Assembly: GCF_000374025.1 (NCBI RefSeq)
Contig: NZ_KB893195.1
Location: forward strand, 124,001 to 188,000
Reading direction: 5' to 3'
Source of the DNA: Spirosoma panaciterrae DSM 21099
GTDB lineage: Bacteria; Bacteroidota; Bacteroidia; Cytophagales; Spirosomataceae
Length of the DNA stretch: 64,000 nt
The position numbers were made by a program, and so were the translations under genes. Of this stretch, positions 1 to 8,678 are shown one piece after another (the stretch's first letter is position 1; every line of letters begins with the position of its first letter). The notes under the pieces are model-generated. The model saw only the letters and a list, made by a program, of their open reading frames with translations. It was not told the origin of the DNA and ran no database searches.

Positions 1-1
1 T

Positions 2-580
2 GTACCGGCTTATGAATGTTCAGGCACCCCCGCCGACTGTGTAAAACTGGCCAAACATCATGTGCTGAAAGATCGCTCCCCCGACCTGGTGGTCAGTGGT
101 ATCAATCACGGTAGCAATTCGTCGATCAGCATTTTGTATTCGGGCACCATGTCGGCAGCCATCGAAGCGGCTATCGAAGGTATCCCGGCCATCGGCTTTT
201 CGCTGAGCGACTTTACGCGGCAGCCCGATTTTTCGCATACACACGAGCACATCCTGGCCATTGCCCGGAATGTACTGCAACAGGGCATTCAACGTGGTAC
301 GGCGCTGAATGTCAACTTTCCGGCCCGTGGACCTGAGCCCCTGAAAGGGATTCAGATCTGTCGGCAGGCCAATGCAAAATGGCAGGAGGTATTCGATGAA
401 CGACGCGATCCGCACGGACGTCGGTATTTCTGGCTGGCGGGCGACTTCGTCAACTTCGACACGCACGCCGAAGACACCGACGAATACGCCCTGGCCAATA
501 ATTATACCTCTGTTGTCCCCTGTCATTACGACCTGACAGCCTATAGCATGATGGACGAATTAAAAAACTGGAAACTGTAA
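2..580 (+). CDS. surE: 5'-nucleotidase SurE (5' end outside window)
   Basis: SurE hydrolyses nucleoside 5'-monophosphates and is a cytoplasmic, metal-dependent enzyme. The reading frame is open from base 2 and begins in the middle of the protein, so the N-terminus with the metal-binding DD motif lies upstream of the window. Visible family motifs are SGTPADCVKLA, then VVSGINHGSN and YSGTMSAAIEA, which are the conserved core of SurE. The first in-frame ATG at 62 is internal to this conserved block and is not the start. The C-terminus is complete. The gene is followed by a heptamer-repeat hairpin and then a gene on the same strand. Confidence 0.95.
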   Translation, partial: VPAYECSGTPADCVKLAKHHVLKDRSPDLVVSGINHGSNSSISILYSGTMSAAIEAAIEGIPAIGFSLSDFTRQPDFSHTHEHILAIARNVLQQGIQRGTALNVNFPARGPEPLKGIQICRQANAKWQEVFDERRDPHGRRYFWLAGDFVNFDTHAEDTDEYALANNYTSVVPCHYDLTAYSMMDELKNWKL

Positions 581-588
581 TATTATAT

Positions 589-694
589 GATGTATGAAGT
601 ATGATATATGATATAGGGGAAGCTGGAGTCTGGCGTGTATATACCCTACATCATATATTATATATTATACATCATATATTATACATCATACATC
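589..694. repeat. Heptamer-array hairpin between surE and the GH3-type gene
   Basis: The left arm (589-616) reads as four consecutive 7-mers of the form GANRTAN. The right arm (646-694) reads as seven consecutive 7-mers of the form NTAYATY, the complement of the left units. The two arms can pair imperfectly around a central spacer of about 29 bp. The right arm ends 8 nt before the ATG at 703. It has the same architecture as the arrays at 2235, 2974, 18077, 20992, 35176 and 55442, but another unit sequence. Confidence 0.8.
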
Positions 695-702
695 AACAAA
701 AT

Positions 703-2250
703 ATGGCTCTTTTAGGAAGTTTGCTCAAAAGCGGTATTCGACTGACCAATGCCGTTCGACTACGGAAAACCAATCCGTTCGGTCAGCAACGAAAAGCCTT
801 TCGTAAACTCATTCAGAAAGCACAGTTTACAGAATTTGGCACAACCTATCATTTTGACGAACTACTCCGGGCAGTCGAATTCGGCGGCCACCATGAGTTC
901 TATGAGAAATTCAAGAAAAACGTCCCCATTCACGACTACAACAAGATGTTCGATGGCTGGTGGCACCGAACCTTGGCTGGTGAACGAAATATAGCCTGGC
1001 CCGGCCGGGTTAAATATTTCGCTTTAAGCTCAGGTACATCCGAAGCGTCTACGAAATACATTCCGGTAACGAAAGCCATGTCAAGGGCCATTCAACGGGC
1101 CAGTATCCGGCAAATCCTGACATTGGGAAAATACCAGAACCTTCCGGCTACGCTCTACGAAAAAGGTTATCTGATGCTGGGTGGCAGTACGAATCTGAAT
1201 GCGCGTCAGGGGCATTTTGAGGGCGATCTGAGTGGCATTACAGCCAGCCAGATTCCATTCTGGTTTCAGCGATTTTATAAACCAGGTAAAGATATAGCCC
1301 AGGAACGCGACTGGGCCCTGAAACTGGACGAAATTACAGAGCAGGCTGCCGATTGGGATATTGGTTATGTGGTGGGCGTTCCGGCCTGGATTCAGTTGCT
1401 GATGGAGAAAATCATTGCGCGGTACAATGTCAAAACCATCCACGACATCTGGCCCAACTTAATGGTATTTGGTCATGGTGGCGTGTCCTTTGAGCCTTAC
1501 AAAGCCGGATTTGAAAAGCTGCTCGCGCACCCCATCACCTACATCGAAACCTATCTGGCCTCCGAAGGCTTCATTGCGTTTCAGACGCATCCCAATGCCG
1601 AAGGCATGCAACTGGTACTGAATAACGGGCTGTTTTTTGAATTTATCCCCTTCAACGAAAAGAACTTCTCCCCCGATGGTGAACTGACCGAGAATCCGCA
1701 AACGCTCATGATTGATGAGGTGGAGGAAGGGAAAGAATATGCCCTGCTTCTCTCAACCTGTGCGGGTGCCTGGCGCTATCTGATTGGCGATACCATCCGG
1801 TTTGTCAATAAGAAGCAGGCTGAAATTGTCATTACAGGCCGTACCAAGCACTTCCTGAGTTTGTGTGGCGAACACCTTTCCGTCGACAATATGAATAAGG
1901 CGATTGAACTGGTGTCGCAGGAACTGGGGATTTCAGTGCGGGAGTTTACGGTAGCGGGTGTAGCACACGGTACCCTCTTTGCGCACGACTGGTATATCGG
2001 AACCGACGACAAGGTGGACGCCAGCCTCCTCCGCGACCGCATCGACGACCGGCTCAAAGAACTCAACGACGATTACGCCGTTGAACGCCAGCATGCTCTG
2101 AAAGATATTTCGGTGACTGTGCTTCCGGCCAAAACCTTCTATGACTGGATGAAATCGCGTGGTAAAATGGGCGGCCAGCACAAATTTCCGCGCGTCCTGA
2201 AAAAAGGGCTGATTCAGGAGTGGGAAAACTTTTTAAAGAGCGAAAGATAG
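703..2250 (+). CDS. GH3 auxin-responsive-promoter family acyl-acid amido synthetase-like protein
   Basis: Plant GH3 enzymes adenylate carboxylic acids and join them to amino acids; bacterial members are common in Bacteroidota but their substrates are unknown. The 515-residue length fits the family. Motifs seen are the ATP-binding SSGTSE (about residues 109-114), YLASEG and YLIGDT, corresponding to the three GH3 nucleotide-binding motifs. The frame is open upstream to 601, but that extension is only the translated heptamer array, so the ATG at 703 (MALLGSLLKSG) is chosen. The stop codon lies inside the left arm of the downstream palindrome. The family assignment is firm; the substrate cannot be inferred from the neighbours. 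Confidence 0.9.
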   Translation: MALLGSLLKSGIRLTNAVRLRKTNPFGQQRKAFRKLIQKAQFTEFGTTYHFDELLRAVEFGGHHEFYEKFKKNVPIHDYNKMFDGWWHRTLAGERNIAWPGRVKYFALSSGTSEASTKYIPVTKAMSRAIQRASIRQILTLGKYQNLPATLYEKGYLMLGGSTNLNARQGHFEGDLSGITASQIPFWFQRFYKPGKDIAQERDWALKLDEITEQAADWDIGYVVGVPAWIQLLMEKIIARYNVKTIHDIWPNLMVFGHGGVSFEPYKAGFEKLLAHPITYIETYLASEGFIAFQTHPNAEGMQLVLNNGLFFEFIPFNEKNFSPDGELTENPQTLMIDEVEEGKEYALLLSTCAGAWRYLIGDTIRFVNKKQAEIVITGRTKHFLSLCGEHLSVDNMNKAIELVSQELGISVREFTVAGVAHGTLFAHDWYIGTDDKVDASLLRDRIDDRLKELNDDYAVERQHALKDISVTVLPAKTFYDWMKSRGKMGGQHKFPRVLKKGLIQEWENFLKSER

Positions 2251-2320
2251 AAAGAGTGAAAGAGCGATAAAAGCTTGCGACAGCCATTCGCTCTTTCACT
2301 CTTTCTATCTTTCGCTCTTT
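2235..2320. repeat. Perfect 33-bp inverted repeat built of octamers
   Basis: The left arm 2235-2267 and right arm 2288-2320 are exact reverse complements with a 20-nt loop. The left arm is a run of 8-mers, AAAGAGCG, AAAGATAG, AAAGAGTG, AAAGAGCG. It overlaps the last codons of the GH3-type gene and ends 7 bp from the stop of the convergent LysE gene. It could act as a bidirectional terminator, but its repeat structure is unlike a normal terminator. The AAAGAGYG unit recurs in the array at 55442. Confidence 0.9.
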
Positions 2321-2326
2321 AACTTC

Positions 2327-2965
2327 CTACCAATTCATCGCCTTCGATAGGGGCTCCAGCAGGCGCGTATAGGCAATGTTGGCAGCCCCGATCAGGAAAA
2401 CAACGCCGGTGGTACGGTTAAAAATCTTAACGACACGGGGCGTAAACAACCGTTTCAGTCGGTTGGCATAATAAGCCAGGGCCGATTCGGTGGTAAATAC
2501 GCCAACTAAAGCCGCAATCATAAAGGCATACTGCTGGGGGTCGGTATAATGCAGGTGCGACCGAATATAAGCCACGATAGCGACCCACGCGACAAAGTTG
2601 ACCGGGTTGAGAGCGTTCAGAAAAAAACCCGTTGTGAAGTAATAAACGAAATTTCCGAGTCGGGTTTTGGGGTAAGCCAGTCGTGGCGTTCCTTTCAGGA
2701 TATTGACCAGACCCAGAGCAACTAAAAAGACGACCCCAACGATCGCCATGATGTTTTCAAAACCCTGAACTTTCGGTATAAAGGATGTACCGATCAGGGC
2801 CGCAATGACAAATATGATATCGCCCACAATTACCCCGAATACCATCTTAAGTCCCGATCGAAATCCGTTATCGACGCTATTCTGAATCAGCGCAAAAAAG
2901 ACGGTTCCAAAGGTGAGGCAAAGGGCAACGCCCAGTAAAAAGCCAAAGAGAATAGGTAAGAACAC
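2327..2965 (-). CDS. LysE family amino-acid exporter
   Basis: This is a predicted inner-membrane exporter of the LysE/RhtB family, which pumps amino acids or similar small molecules out of the cell. The 212-residue protein has about six hydrophobic segments. It starts with a membrane helix (FLPILFGFLLGVALCLTFGTVFFALI), carries the family-typical FGVIVGD after the first loop, and has a later NALNPVNFVAWV segment that fits LysE TM4. It is downstream of the NUDIX gene on the same strand, with a heptamer-array hairpin filling the junction and ending about 9 bp before this start. The exported substrate is unknown. Confidence 0.85.
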   Translation of the reverse strand: MFLPILFGFLLGVALCLTFGTVFFALIQNSVDNGFRSGLKMVFGVIVGDIIFVIAALIGTSFIPKVQGFENIMAIVGVVFLVALGLVNILKGTPRLAYPKTRLGNFVYYFTTGFFLNALNPVNFVAWVAIVAYIRSHLHYTDPQQYAFMIAALVGVFTTESALAYYANRLKRLFTPRVVKIFNRTTGVVFLIGAANIAYTRLLEPLSKAMNW

Positions 2966-2973
2966 AGAAAATC

Positions 2974-3076
2974 AAGTTTAAAGCCAGGAGTTTACGGTTT
3001 ATCACTTGCAGTGGTTCGACGTGCGCTTACAGGCACCTCAAATCACTGTAAACTGTAAACCATAAACGGTAAACTG
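2974..3076. repeat. Heptamer-array hairpin between the NUDIX and LysE genes
   Basis: The right arm is four perfect in-phase 7-mers of the form TAAACNN (3049-3076). The left arm holds the complementary unit NNGTTTA at 974-980, 988-994 and 995-3001 of the third kilobase (2974-3001). The arms can pair with gaps. The array fills the whole junction between two minus-strand genes. Confidence 0.8.
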
Positions 3077-3079
3077 TGT

Positions 3080-3628
3080 TTAAATTCCCCGCAATCGGGC
3101 TACAATCATCAGTCCACTCACACTGAGCGAATCCGTAATCTGACTGGTCATGACCATATTGACGGCTTCGGCCAGCGGCAACTTCCAGACGCGCAGGTCT
3201 TCCGTCTCTTCCGGCGCGTGTTCGCCCTGCACCAGTTCTTCAGCAATGTAGAGAAACCCTTCTTCGTCGGTAGCCGAATTTGAGGTATGAATACGGGCAA
3301 TTTTGGTCCATTTTGCCGCTTCCAGGCCGGTTTCTTCTTTCAATTCGCGTTTAGCCGAATCGAGTGGATCGGTGCCGAGTGGACAGCCGCCCTCTGGGAT
3401 CTCCCAGGAGTACTCATTCAGTGGATAACGGTATTGCCCAACCAGATAGGTATTTCCTTCGCTGTCGATGGGTACTACCCCAATGGCTTTATTTTTAAAG
3501 CTGACCACGCCATAAATGCCGGGCGTTCCGGCAGGAGTGACCACCTCTTCATGGCGGATCGTTAACCAGGGATTTTCGTATTTGACCGCTGAATTGAGTG
3601 TCTGCCAGGGGTTTTCAGTTGTTTCCAT
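3080..3628 (-). CDS. NUDIX hydrolase, ADP-ribose pyrophosphatase-like
   Basis: NUDIX hydrolases cleave nucleoside diphosphates linked to another moiety; this type resembles ADP-ribose or sugar-nucleotide pyrophosphatases. The 182-residue protein carries IPEGG before the Nudix box and the catalytic part RELKEETGL. In the box consensus the first Glu, eight positions before the Arg, is Thr here (GTDPLDSAKREL); the metal-binding REUxEE part is intact. The C-terminal part contains EGFLYIAEEL, typical of the ADP-ribose pyrophosphatase group. It is probably cotranscribed with the LysE gene. The 285 bp upstream to the M28 gene show no clear feature. Confidence 0.9.
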   Translation of the reverse strand: METTENPWQTLNSAVKYENPWLTIRHEEVVTPAGTPGIYGVVSFKNKAIGVVPIDSEGNTYLVGQYRYPLNEYSWEIPEGGCPLGTDPLDSAKRELKEETGLEAAKWTKIARIHTSNSATDEEGFLYIAEELVQGEHAPEETEDLRVWKLPLAEAVNMVMTSQITDSLSVSGLMIVARLRGI

Positions 3629-3913
3629 AAAGATGAAGACGGCGGTGGTATGGCTCTGTTTCAGAGGTTACCAGCCTGCTGATAATCGAATTAGGTAGTA
3701 AAAAGTCGCTAAGTTAACTCCTTTCGGCCATTCGTAACGAGCCGGCTTTTCTTTTCCGGGTCTTTTGGCAAACCAATCCCATTTTCTGCAGACTCATCCG
3801 AACCCACCTTTAGATGCTTAACCCAGGATTTTCAGATGAAAGATTATACGTGAATCACGGGGGGCTTTTCTAAAATCGGTATCTTCGGGCTGCTACTCAA
3901 TTTACACGATCAC

Positions 3914-5476
3914 ATGCACAACAAACTTCTGTTAGCCAGTTTATTTCTTGGCACATCACTCCTATCCTATGGGCAGGACGAGAAACTGGATATGGCTACC
4001 ATTCAGAAAATTCGCGAGGAAGGACTACAACACTCGCAGGTTATGGAAACGGCTTTTTACCTGACGGATGTCAACGGGCCACGCTTACAGGGGCCTGGCT
4101 TCATGAAAGCCGCCAATTGGGCCAAAACGAAATTGGCCAGTTGGGGCATCCAAAACCCCCGTCTGGAACCCTGGGGCGAATGGGGAAAAGGATGGGCTGT
4201 AGAGCATTGCTACCTGGCCATGACCGCTCCGTATTACAAATCGATCATTGCTGTACCCAGAGCCTGGAGCGGCAGCACCAACAAGCTACAGGCCGCCGAT
4301 ATTTTATACATCAGTGCCACCGATACAACGGCCCTGGAAAGTTACCGCAGCAAACTCAGGAATAAGGTTATCCTGATTGATCAGTCGTACAAGATTCCAC
4401 CCACCTTCAAAGCCGATGCCACTCGCTTCACCGACGAAGAATTGCAAAAAATGGCGAGTGAAGCGGCTCCCAGTCCACGAGCCGGTGGCGACACAACCTT
4501 CCGAAGCCGGATGCTGGCCATGCGTACTCAAAACGCATTTAATCAGAAAATGCGGAAGCTGGCCAAGCAGGAAGGAGCGCTAGGCATACTCAACACCACC
4601 CAGAATAGCATTGACGGAACCCTGTTCGTCAGTGGCGACTATGCCAATGCTGCGCTAGGATCAACGCCCGACGACCTGGCCGATCTAACGATCTCGGTAG
4701 AGGATTACCTGACACTCTGCCGACTCATGAAGGCAAACGTTCCGGTTAAACTGGACATCGACGTAAAAACCAAATTTTACACCGACGATACCAAAGGCTA
4801 TAACATACTGGCCGAAATTCCGGGCACCGACCCTAAACTGAAAGACGAAGTGGTGATGCTGGGCGCTCATTTCGACTCCTGGCATGCAGCTACCGGCGCT
4901 ACTGACAATGCCGCCGGAAGCTCGGTGATGATGGAGGCTGTTCGGATTCTGAAAACAATTGGCATCAAACCTCGCCGTACGATTCGGCTGGCACTGTGGA
5001 GTGGTGAAGAACAGGGACTACATGGCTCTAAAAATTACGTAGCCAATCACCTGGTCGAATCGGGAACCACCAAGCTTACCAAAGAAGGTGATAATATAGC
5101 AGCCTATTTTAACGTCGACAACGGAACGGGCAAAATCCGGGGGGTGTATTTACAGGGCAATCAGGAAGTAGGGCCGATTTTTGCCCAGTGGCTCAAACCA
5201 TTCAACGATTTAGGCGCTACCACCCTTACGCCCAGAAACACAGGTGGTACCGACCATCTTTCGTTCGACCGGGTTGGTCTGCCGGGATTCCAGTTCATTC
5301 AGGACCCGATTGAATACAGCACCCGCACGCACCATACCAACATGGACACGTACGACCACCTGCAACCCGACGACCTGAAACAGGCGGCTACCGTGGTGGC
5401 TGGTTTTGTTTATAATGCCGCCATGCGGGACCAGAAACTTCCCCGTAAAGCCCCGTCCACCCAGGCTGCCCGATAA
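3914..5476 (+). CDS. Secreted M28 family zinc exopeptidase
   Basis: M28 enzymes are aminopeptidases or carboxypeptidases with two zinc ions. The 520-residue protein begins with a signal peptide (MHNKLLLASLFLGTSLLSYGQ). A PA-type insert lies around residues 120-250 and the peptidase domain at about 290-500. The metal and catalytic residues are visible: His319 and Asp321 in HFDSW, the Asp in TDNAAG, Glu365-Glu366 in SGEEQG, Asp402 in VDNG and His448 in GTDHLSF. The protein is therefore probably active and periplasmic or outer-membrane associated. It lies 23 bp before the M61 peptidase, so the two likely form a peptide-degrading operon. Confidence 0.93.
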   Translation: MHNKLLLASLFLGTSLLSYGQDEKLDMATIQKIREEGLQHSQVMETAFYLTDVNGPRLQGPGFMKAANWAKTKLASWGIQNPRLEPWGEWGKGWAVEHCYLAMTAPYYKSIIAVPRAWSGSTNKLQAADILYISATDTTALESYRSKLRNKVILIDQSYKIPPTFKADATRFTDEELQKMASEAAPSPRAGGDTTFRSRMLAMRTQNAFNQKMRKLAKQEGALGILNTTQNSIDGTLFVSGDYANAALGSTPDDLADLTISVEDYLTLCRLMKANVPVKLDIDVKTKFYTDDTKGYNILAEIPGTDPKLKDEVVMLGAHFDSWHAATGATDNAAGSSVMMEAVRILKTIGIKPRRTIRLALWSGEEQGLHGSKNYVANHLVESGTTKLTKEGDNIAAYFNVDNGTGKIRGVYLQGNQEVGPIFAQWLKPFNDLGATTLTPRNTGGTDHLSFDRVGLPGFQFIQDPIEYSTRTHHTNMDTYDHLQPDDLKQAATVVAGFVYNAAMRDQKLPRKAPSTQAAR

Positions 5477-5499
5477 TTCACTATGCGCTCTTGCCACCC

Positions 5500-7314
5500 A
5501 TGAAAATTGCCCCTTTCGTTTTTCTACTGCTCGCCCACCTGGGCGTTGCTCAATCGATCCGGTACGATGTTTCGTTTCCCAATGCCGTTCACCACGAAGC
5601 CGAAATCACCCTGACGGTTAACCAGTTACCCAAACAGGCGGCTATTTTCCGCATGAGCCGTTCGTCGCCGGGGCGCTATGCCACCCACGAATTTGGTAAA
5701 AATGTGTACAATGTACGGGCTACTGATGAGCAGAATCAGCCTTTGACCGTCACGCGGATCGACGGCGATGTGTATAGCGTACCCAATCACAAAGGGATGG
5801 TGAAGTTGAGCTATACCCTGTTTGGTAATTATCCCGATGGCACCTATCTGGGCATTGATCCGCAAAGTATTCACCTGAATATGCCCGCTACCTTCATGTG
5901 GATCAAAGGGTTTGATCAGCGGCCTATTGAGGTAAAATTCAACCTTCCCGCCGACAACATGGGGGTAGTGGCTACGCAACTGGTGCCTACGTCCGACCGA
6001 TATACCTACACCGCTCCGGGGTTACAGTATTTTATGGACTCTCCCATAAAGATCGGGAAACTGGCCGTTAAGGAGTGGCAACGAACCAACACCGATGGGA
6101 AATCAATTACGTTCCGGGTAGCGCTGGAAGCGGCTGTACCCGATTCAACCGCCGATGGTTTCGCCAAAAAGATCAGCCGGATTGTCGATCAGGCGAAGGC
6201 AGTGTATGGCGAATTCCCCCGGTATGATTACGGAACGTATACCTTTCTGGCCAGCCTGAACCCCTACGTGCGGGGCGATGGTATGGAACATCGGAATTCG
6301 ACCATGATTGCCGTACCCATTGCGTTCACAGGTCCTGAACGCGTGTTGGGCGTATTCGCACACGAATTTTTTCACTGCTGGAATGTAGAGCGTATTCGAC
6401 CGAAAACCCTCGAACCGTTCAATTTCGAGAAAAGCAACATGAGCTATGAGCTTTGGTTCGCAGAGGGATTTACTCAATATTATGGTGAATTGCTGTTGGT
6501 TCGGGCAGGCTTTACTCCCGTTGATACTTACCTGTACACCCTCACCAGCATCGTATCGGGAAAGCAACTGACACCCGGCGGTACGTATTTCTCGCCCATC
6601 GATGCCAGTTGCCACGCTGTTTTTGTTGATGCAGGGGTGTCTGTTGACCGTACGAATTACGGCAACATGTTTACGTCCTATTACACGTATGGAGCAGCCG
6701 TGGCCCTGGCGTTGGATCTGGAATTACGGCAGCGGAATCTGTCTCTCGATGCGTACATGCAGGCAGTCTGGCAACGATTCGGCAAACCGGAACAACCCTA
6801 TACCGTTGATGGCCTGCAAGCTGAGCTGGGCAAACTCACATCGCCCGATTTCGCCAGCCAATTTTTCAGTAAATACATCTACGGCCACGAAGCTATTGAT
6901 TACGCTTCGCTGTTGACGAAAGCAGGGCTGGCCCTAAAAAAAGCGCAGGAAGGTAAAGCCTGGCTTGGTAACGTTCGTTATGCTGAAACAGACAAAGGGC
7001 TTACCCTTCTGAGCAGTACCATTCGGGATACCCCGCTCTACAAAGCAGGACTGGATATTGACGATATGATCACGAGCGTAGCTGGTCAGGCAGTTAGCAA
7101 AGTCACTGACCTGTCTACGGTTCTTGATCAGCACAAACCCGGCGACACCATCCAACTTGCGTATTTACACCGGGGCGAGCCGAAAACAACATCGGTTGTC
7201 CTGGCCGAAAATCCCGCTATCGCCGTTCTGCTATACGAAAAAAGTAGCCTCTCACTTACCCCGGCCATGCAGACATTTCGGGACAATTGGCTGGGCGCAA
7301 AACCCGTGAAGTAA
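5500..7314 (+). CDS. Secreted M61 family glycyl-type aminopeptidase with PDZ domain
   Basis: M61 peptidases are zinc aminopeptidases that prefer N-terminal glycine or alanine. The 604-residue protein has a signal peptide (MKIAPFVFLLLAHLGVAQS). An N-terminal beta-domain is followed by the catalytic domain with HEFFH at residues 288-292 and the continuation CWNVERIRP, then Glu322 in AEGFTQYY as the third zinc ligand. A PDZ domain sits at about residues 490-580. The ATG at 5500 is chosen over an in-frame TTG three codons upstream because the signal peptide starts there. It follows the M28 peptidase closely and ends before a strong palindrome. Confidence 0.93.
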   Translation: MKIAPFVFLLLAHLGVAQSIRYDVSFPNAVHHEAEITLTVNQLPKQAAIFRMSRSSPGRYATHEFGKNVYNVRATDEQNQPLTVTRIDGDVYSVPNHKGMVKLSYTLFGNYPDGTYLGIDPQSIHLNMPATFMWIKGFDQRPIEVKFNLPADNMGVVATQLVPTSDRYTYTAPGLQYFMDSPIKIGKLAVKEWQRTNTDGKSITFRVALEAAVPDSTADGFAKKISRIVDQAKAVYGEFPRYDYGTYTFLASLNPYVRGDGMEHRNSTMIAVPIAFTGPERVLGVFAHEFFHCWNVERIRPKTLEPFNFEKSNMSYELWFAEGFTQYYGELLLVRAGFTPVDTYLYTLTSIVSGKQLTPGGTYFSPIDASCHAVFVDAGVSVDRTNYGNMFTSYYTYGAAVALALDLELRQRNLSLDAYMQAVWQRFGKPEQPYTVDGLQAELGKLTSPDFASQFFSKYIYGHEAIDYASLLTKAGLALKKAQEGKAWLGNVRYAETDKGLTLLSSTIRDTPLYKAGLDIDDMITSVAGQAVSKVTDLSTVLDQHKPGDTIQLAYLHRGEPKTTSVVLAENPAIAVLLYEKSSLSLTPAMQTFRDNWLGAKPVK

Positions 7315-7328
7315 ACTCTCTGAAAAGC

Positions 7329-7394
7329 AAAGGGCTGTGGCCATTCGTTGTTACTGGATAAGATACCAGCGGCAACGAATGGCCACAGCCCTTT
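7329..7394. terminator. Bidirectional terminator-like palindrome
   Basis: Arms 7329-7350 and 7373-7394 are exact 22-bp reverse complements separated by 22 nt. The element lies between the convergent M61 and amidohydrolase genes. The outer ends carry AAA and TTT, giving a short U-tract in each direction. Confidence 0.75.
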
Positions 7395-7434
7395 CTCAAC
7401 CTCACTATGCGTGTGGCTCAGCAGTGGTTGCAGG

Positions 7435-8427
7435 CTACTTAAATTTGTTGGCGTCTAGCCGAAAAAAGCGAACAGCGTTATTGAACAGAATATCGCGCTT
7501 TTGATCGAAGGATAGGTAGTCGGCATTTTCAATCACGCTGATCGACGCTTCGAACAGCTTGGGCCACATCATAAAATCAGTGCCGTACAGAATCCGCTTG
7601 CCAAAACCAGCCTGTACCAGCCGCTTCAGGTAGGCATGAATTTCAGCCTGCGGATAGCTCCAGATAAACCCCGCCAGATCGACATACACATAGGCATTGG
7701 CCCCCATCAAGGCAATCATTTCATCAAGCATCGGGTAACCTGCGTGCATCACCCATATTTTCAATTTGGGATGCCGGGCCAGTACATCTTCGAGTAGGAA
7801 CGGTCGTCCCAGCGATGCACGGTATTTTGCCTGCGTCAGGTTAGCCATCCCGTTTCCGCCTGTACCCATGTGAATCCCTACGGGAATGTTCAGTTTTTCG
7901 GCGGCCGCAAAATACCCATCCAGCGACATATCACTTGGCGAAAGTCCCTGATACTGAGGAGCTACTTCGCCCATCACTTTATAAAAACCGGACGACAGCG
8001 AATCGGTGAACGCCTGCACACTCATCTCATTGGGCGAGCTAACCCCAATGCCCGGAATGACCCGGTCAGGGGCCGCTTTTTTCCATTTTCGTAAAATCTG
8101 CGGATCACCGTAAGCAACAATAGTCATATTGAGCCGCTCCATCGTAGCCAGTACCGCCTTCTGCATTTCCTCGTCCGACTTAGCCGGTTGCAGTGGATCA
8201 ACGCAGTCGGTATTCAGAAAAGCACGCATCTGTAAATTTTGGGTCGGGTCACCTCCGGGCATATCACGCAGAAACCAGGGGCACATTTCAACAGCAAACC
8301 CAGGGCTTACTTTCATGGCGTGCACATGGACATCGATGATTGGCAAAGGTCGCTTTGGCGGAGTCGTTTGCGCCAAAGCGCAACTTACTGTAAAAAGTGC
8401 AAGAACGAACAGGGCAATTTTTTTCAT
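7435..8427 (-). CDS. Secreted amidohydrolase (Amidohydro_2, TIM-barrel metal-dependent hydrolase)
   Basis: This 330-residue protein is a member of the Amidohydro_2 family, which includes decarboxylases and lactonases. A signal peptide is visible (MKKIALFVLALFTVSCALAQ), so it probably acts in the periplasm. The metal-binding HVH is in IIDVHVHAMK, and later motifs are VGIHMGTG, WVMHAGYP and LYGTDFMMW, the last with the catalytic Asp. The open frame extends 40 codons further upstream, but the signal peptide fixes the ATG at 8427. A TACTTTTG box lies 63-70 bp upstream on the same strand. The substrate cannot be named. Confidence 0.85.
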   Translation of the reverse strand: MKKIALFVLALFTVSCALAQTTPPKRPLPIIDVHVHAMKVSPGFAVEMCPWFLRDMPGGDPTQNLQMRAFLNTDCVDPLQPAKSDEEMQKAVLATMERLNMTIVAYGDPQILRKWKKAAPDRVIPGIGVSSPNEMSVQAFTDSLSSGFYKVMGEVAPQYQGLSPSDMSLDGYFAAAEKLNIPVGIHMGTGGNGMANLTQAKYRASLGRPFLLEDVLARHPKLKIWVMHAGYPMLDEMIALMGANAYVYVDLAGFIWSYPQAEIHAYLKRLVQAGFGKRILYGTDFMMWPKLFEASISVIENADYLSFDQKRDILFNNAVRFFRLDANKFK

Positions 8428-8489
8428 AAGAAATGGACTATAAATCGTTAGGAACGGGTACTCAGGATCGCACAGCGAAACCTTTACGT

Positions 8490-8497
8490 CAAAAGTA
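8490..8497 (-). promoter_or_regulatory. -7 box TACTTTTG of the amidohydrolase promoter
   Basis: The minus strand reads TACTTTTG, an exact match to the Bacteroidota -7 consensus TAnnTTTG. It would give a 5' leader of roughly 55 nt for the gene starting at 8427. No clean TTTG -33 element is seen at the usual distance. Confidence 0.5.
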
Positions 8498-8678
8498 CAT
8501 AAAGACTCATTACGTAAAACCAACACAAAGACTTTTTTATAAGCCACCAGCCATTATTTTTTGGGTTGAAGACCGCTCATCCACAATTGTATCCCGGACA
8601 GCCCGGAAACAATGCTTGATTCGAGTAGCTACATACCCTAACCCGCTTATCGATACCAAAGCCATCTGAACGACTACC

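Noticed and set aside
601..702. Upstream extension of the GH3-type ligase with ATG at 601
   Set aside because: The extra 34 residues are only the translated heptamer array (LHHILYIIHHILYIIH) and no relative would share them.
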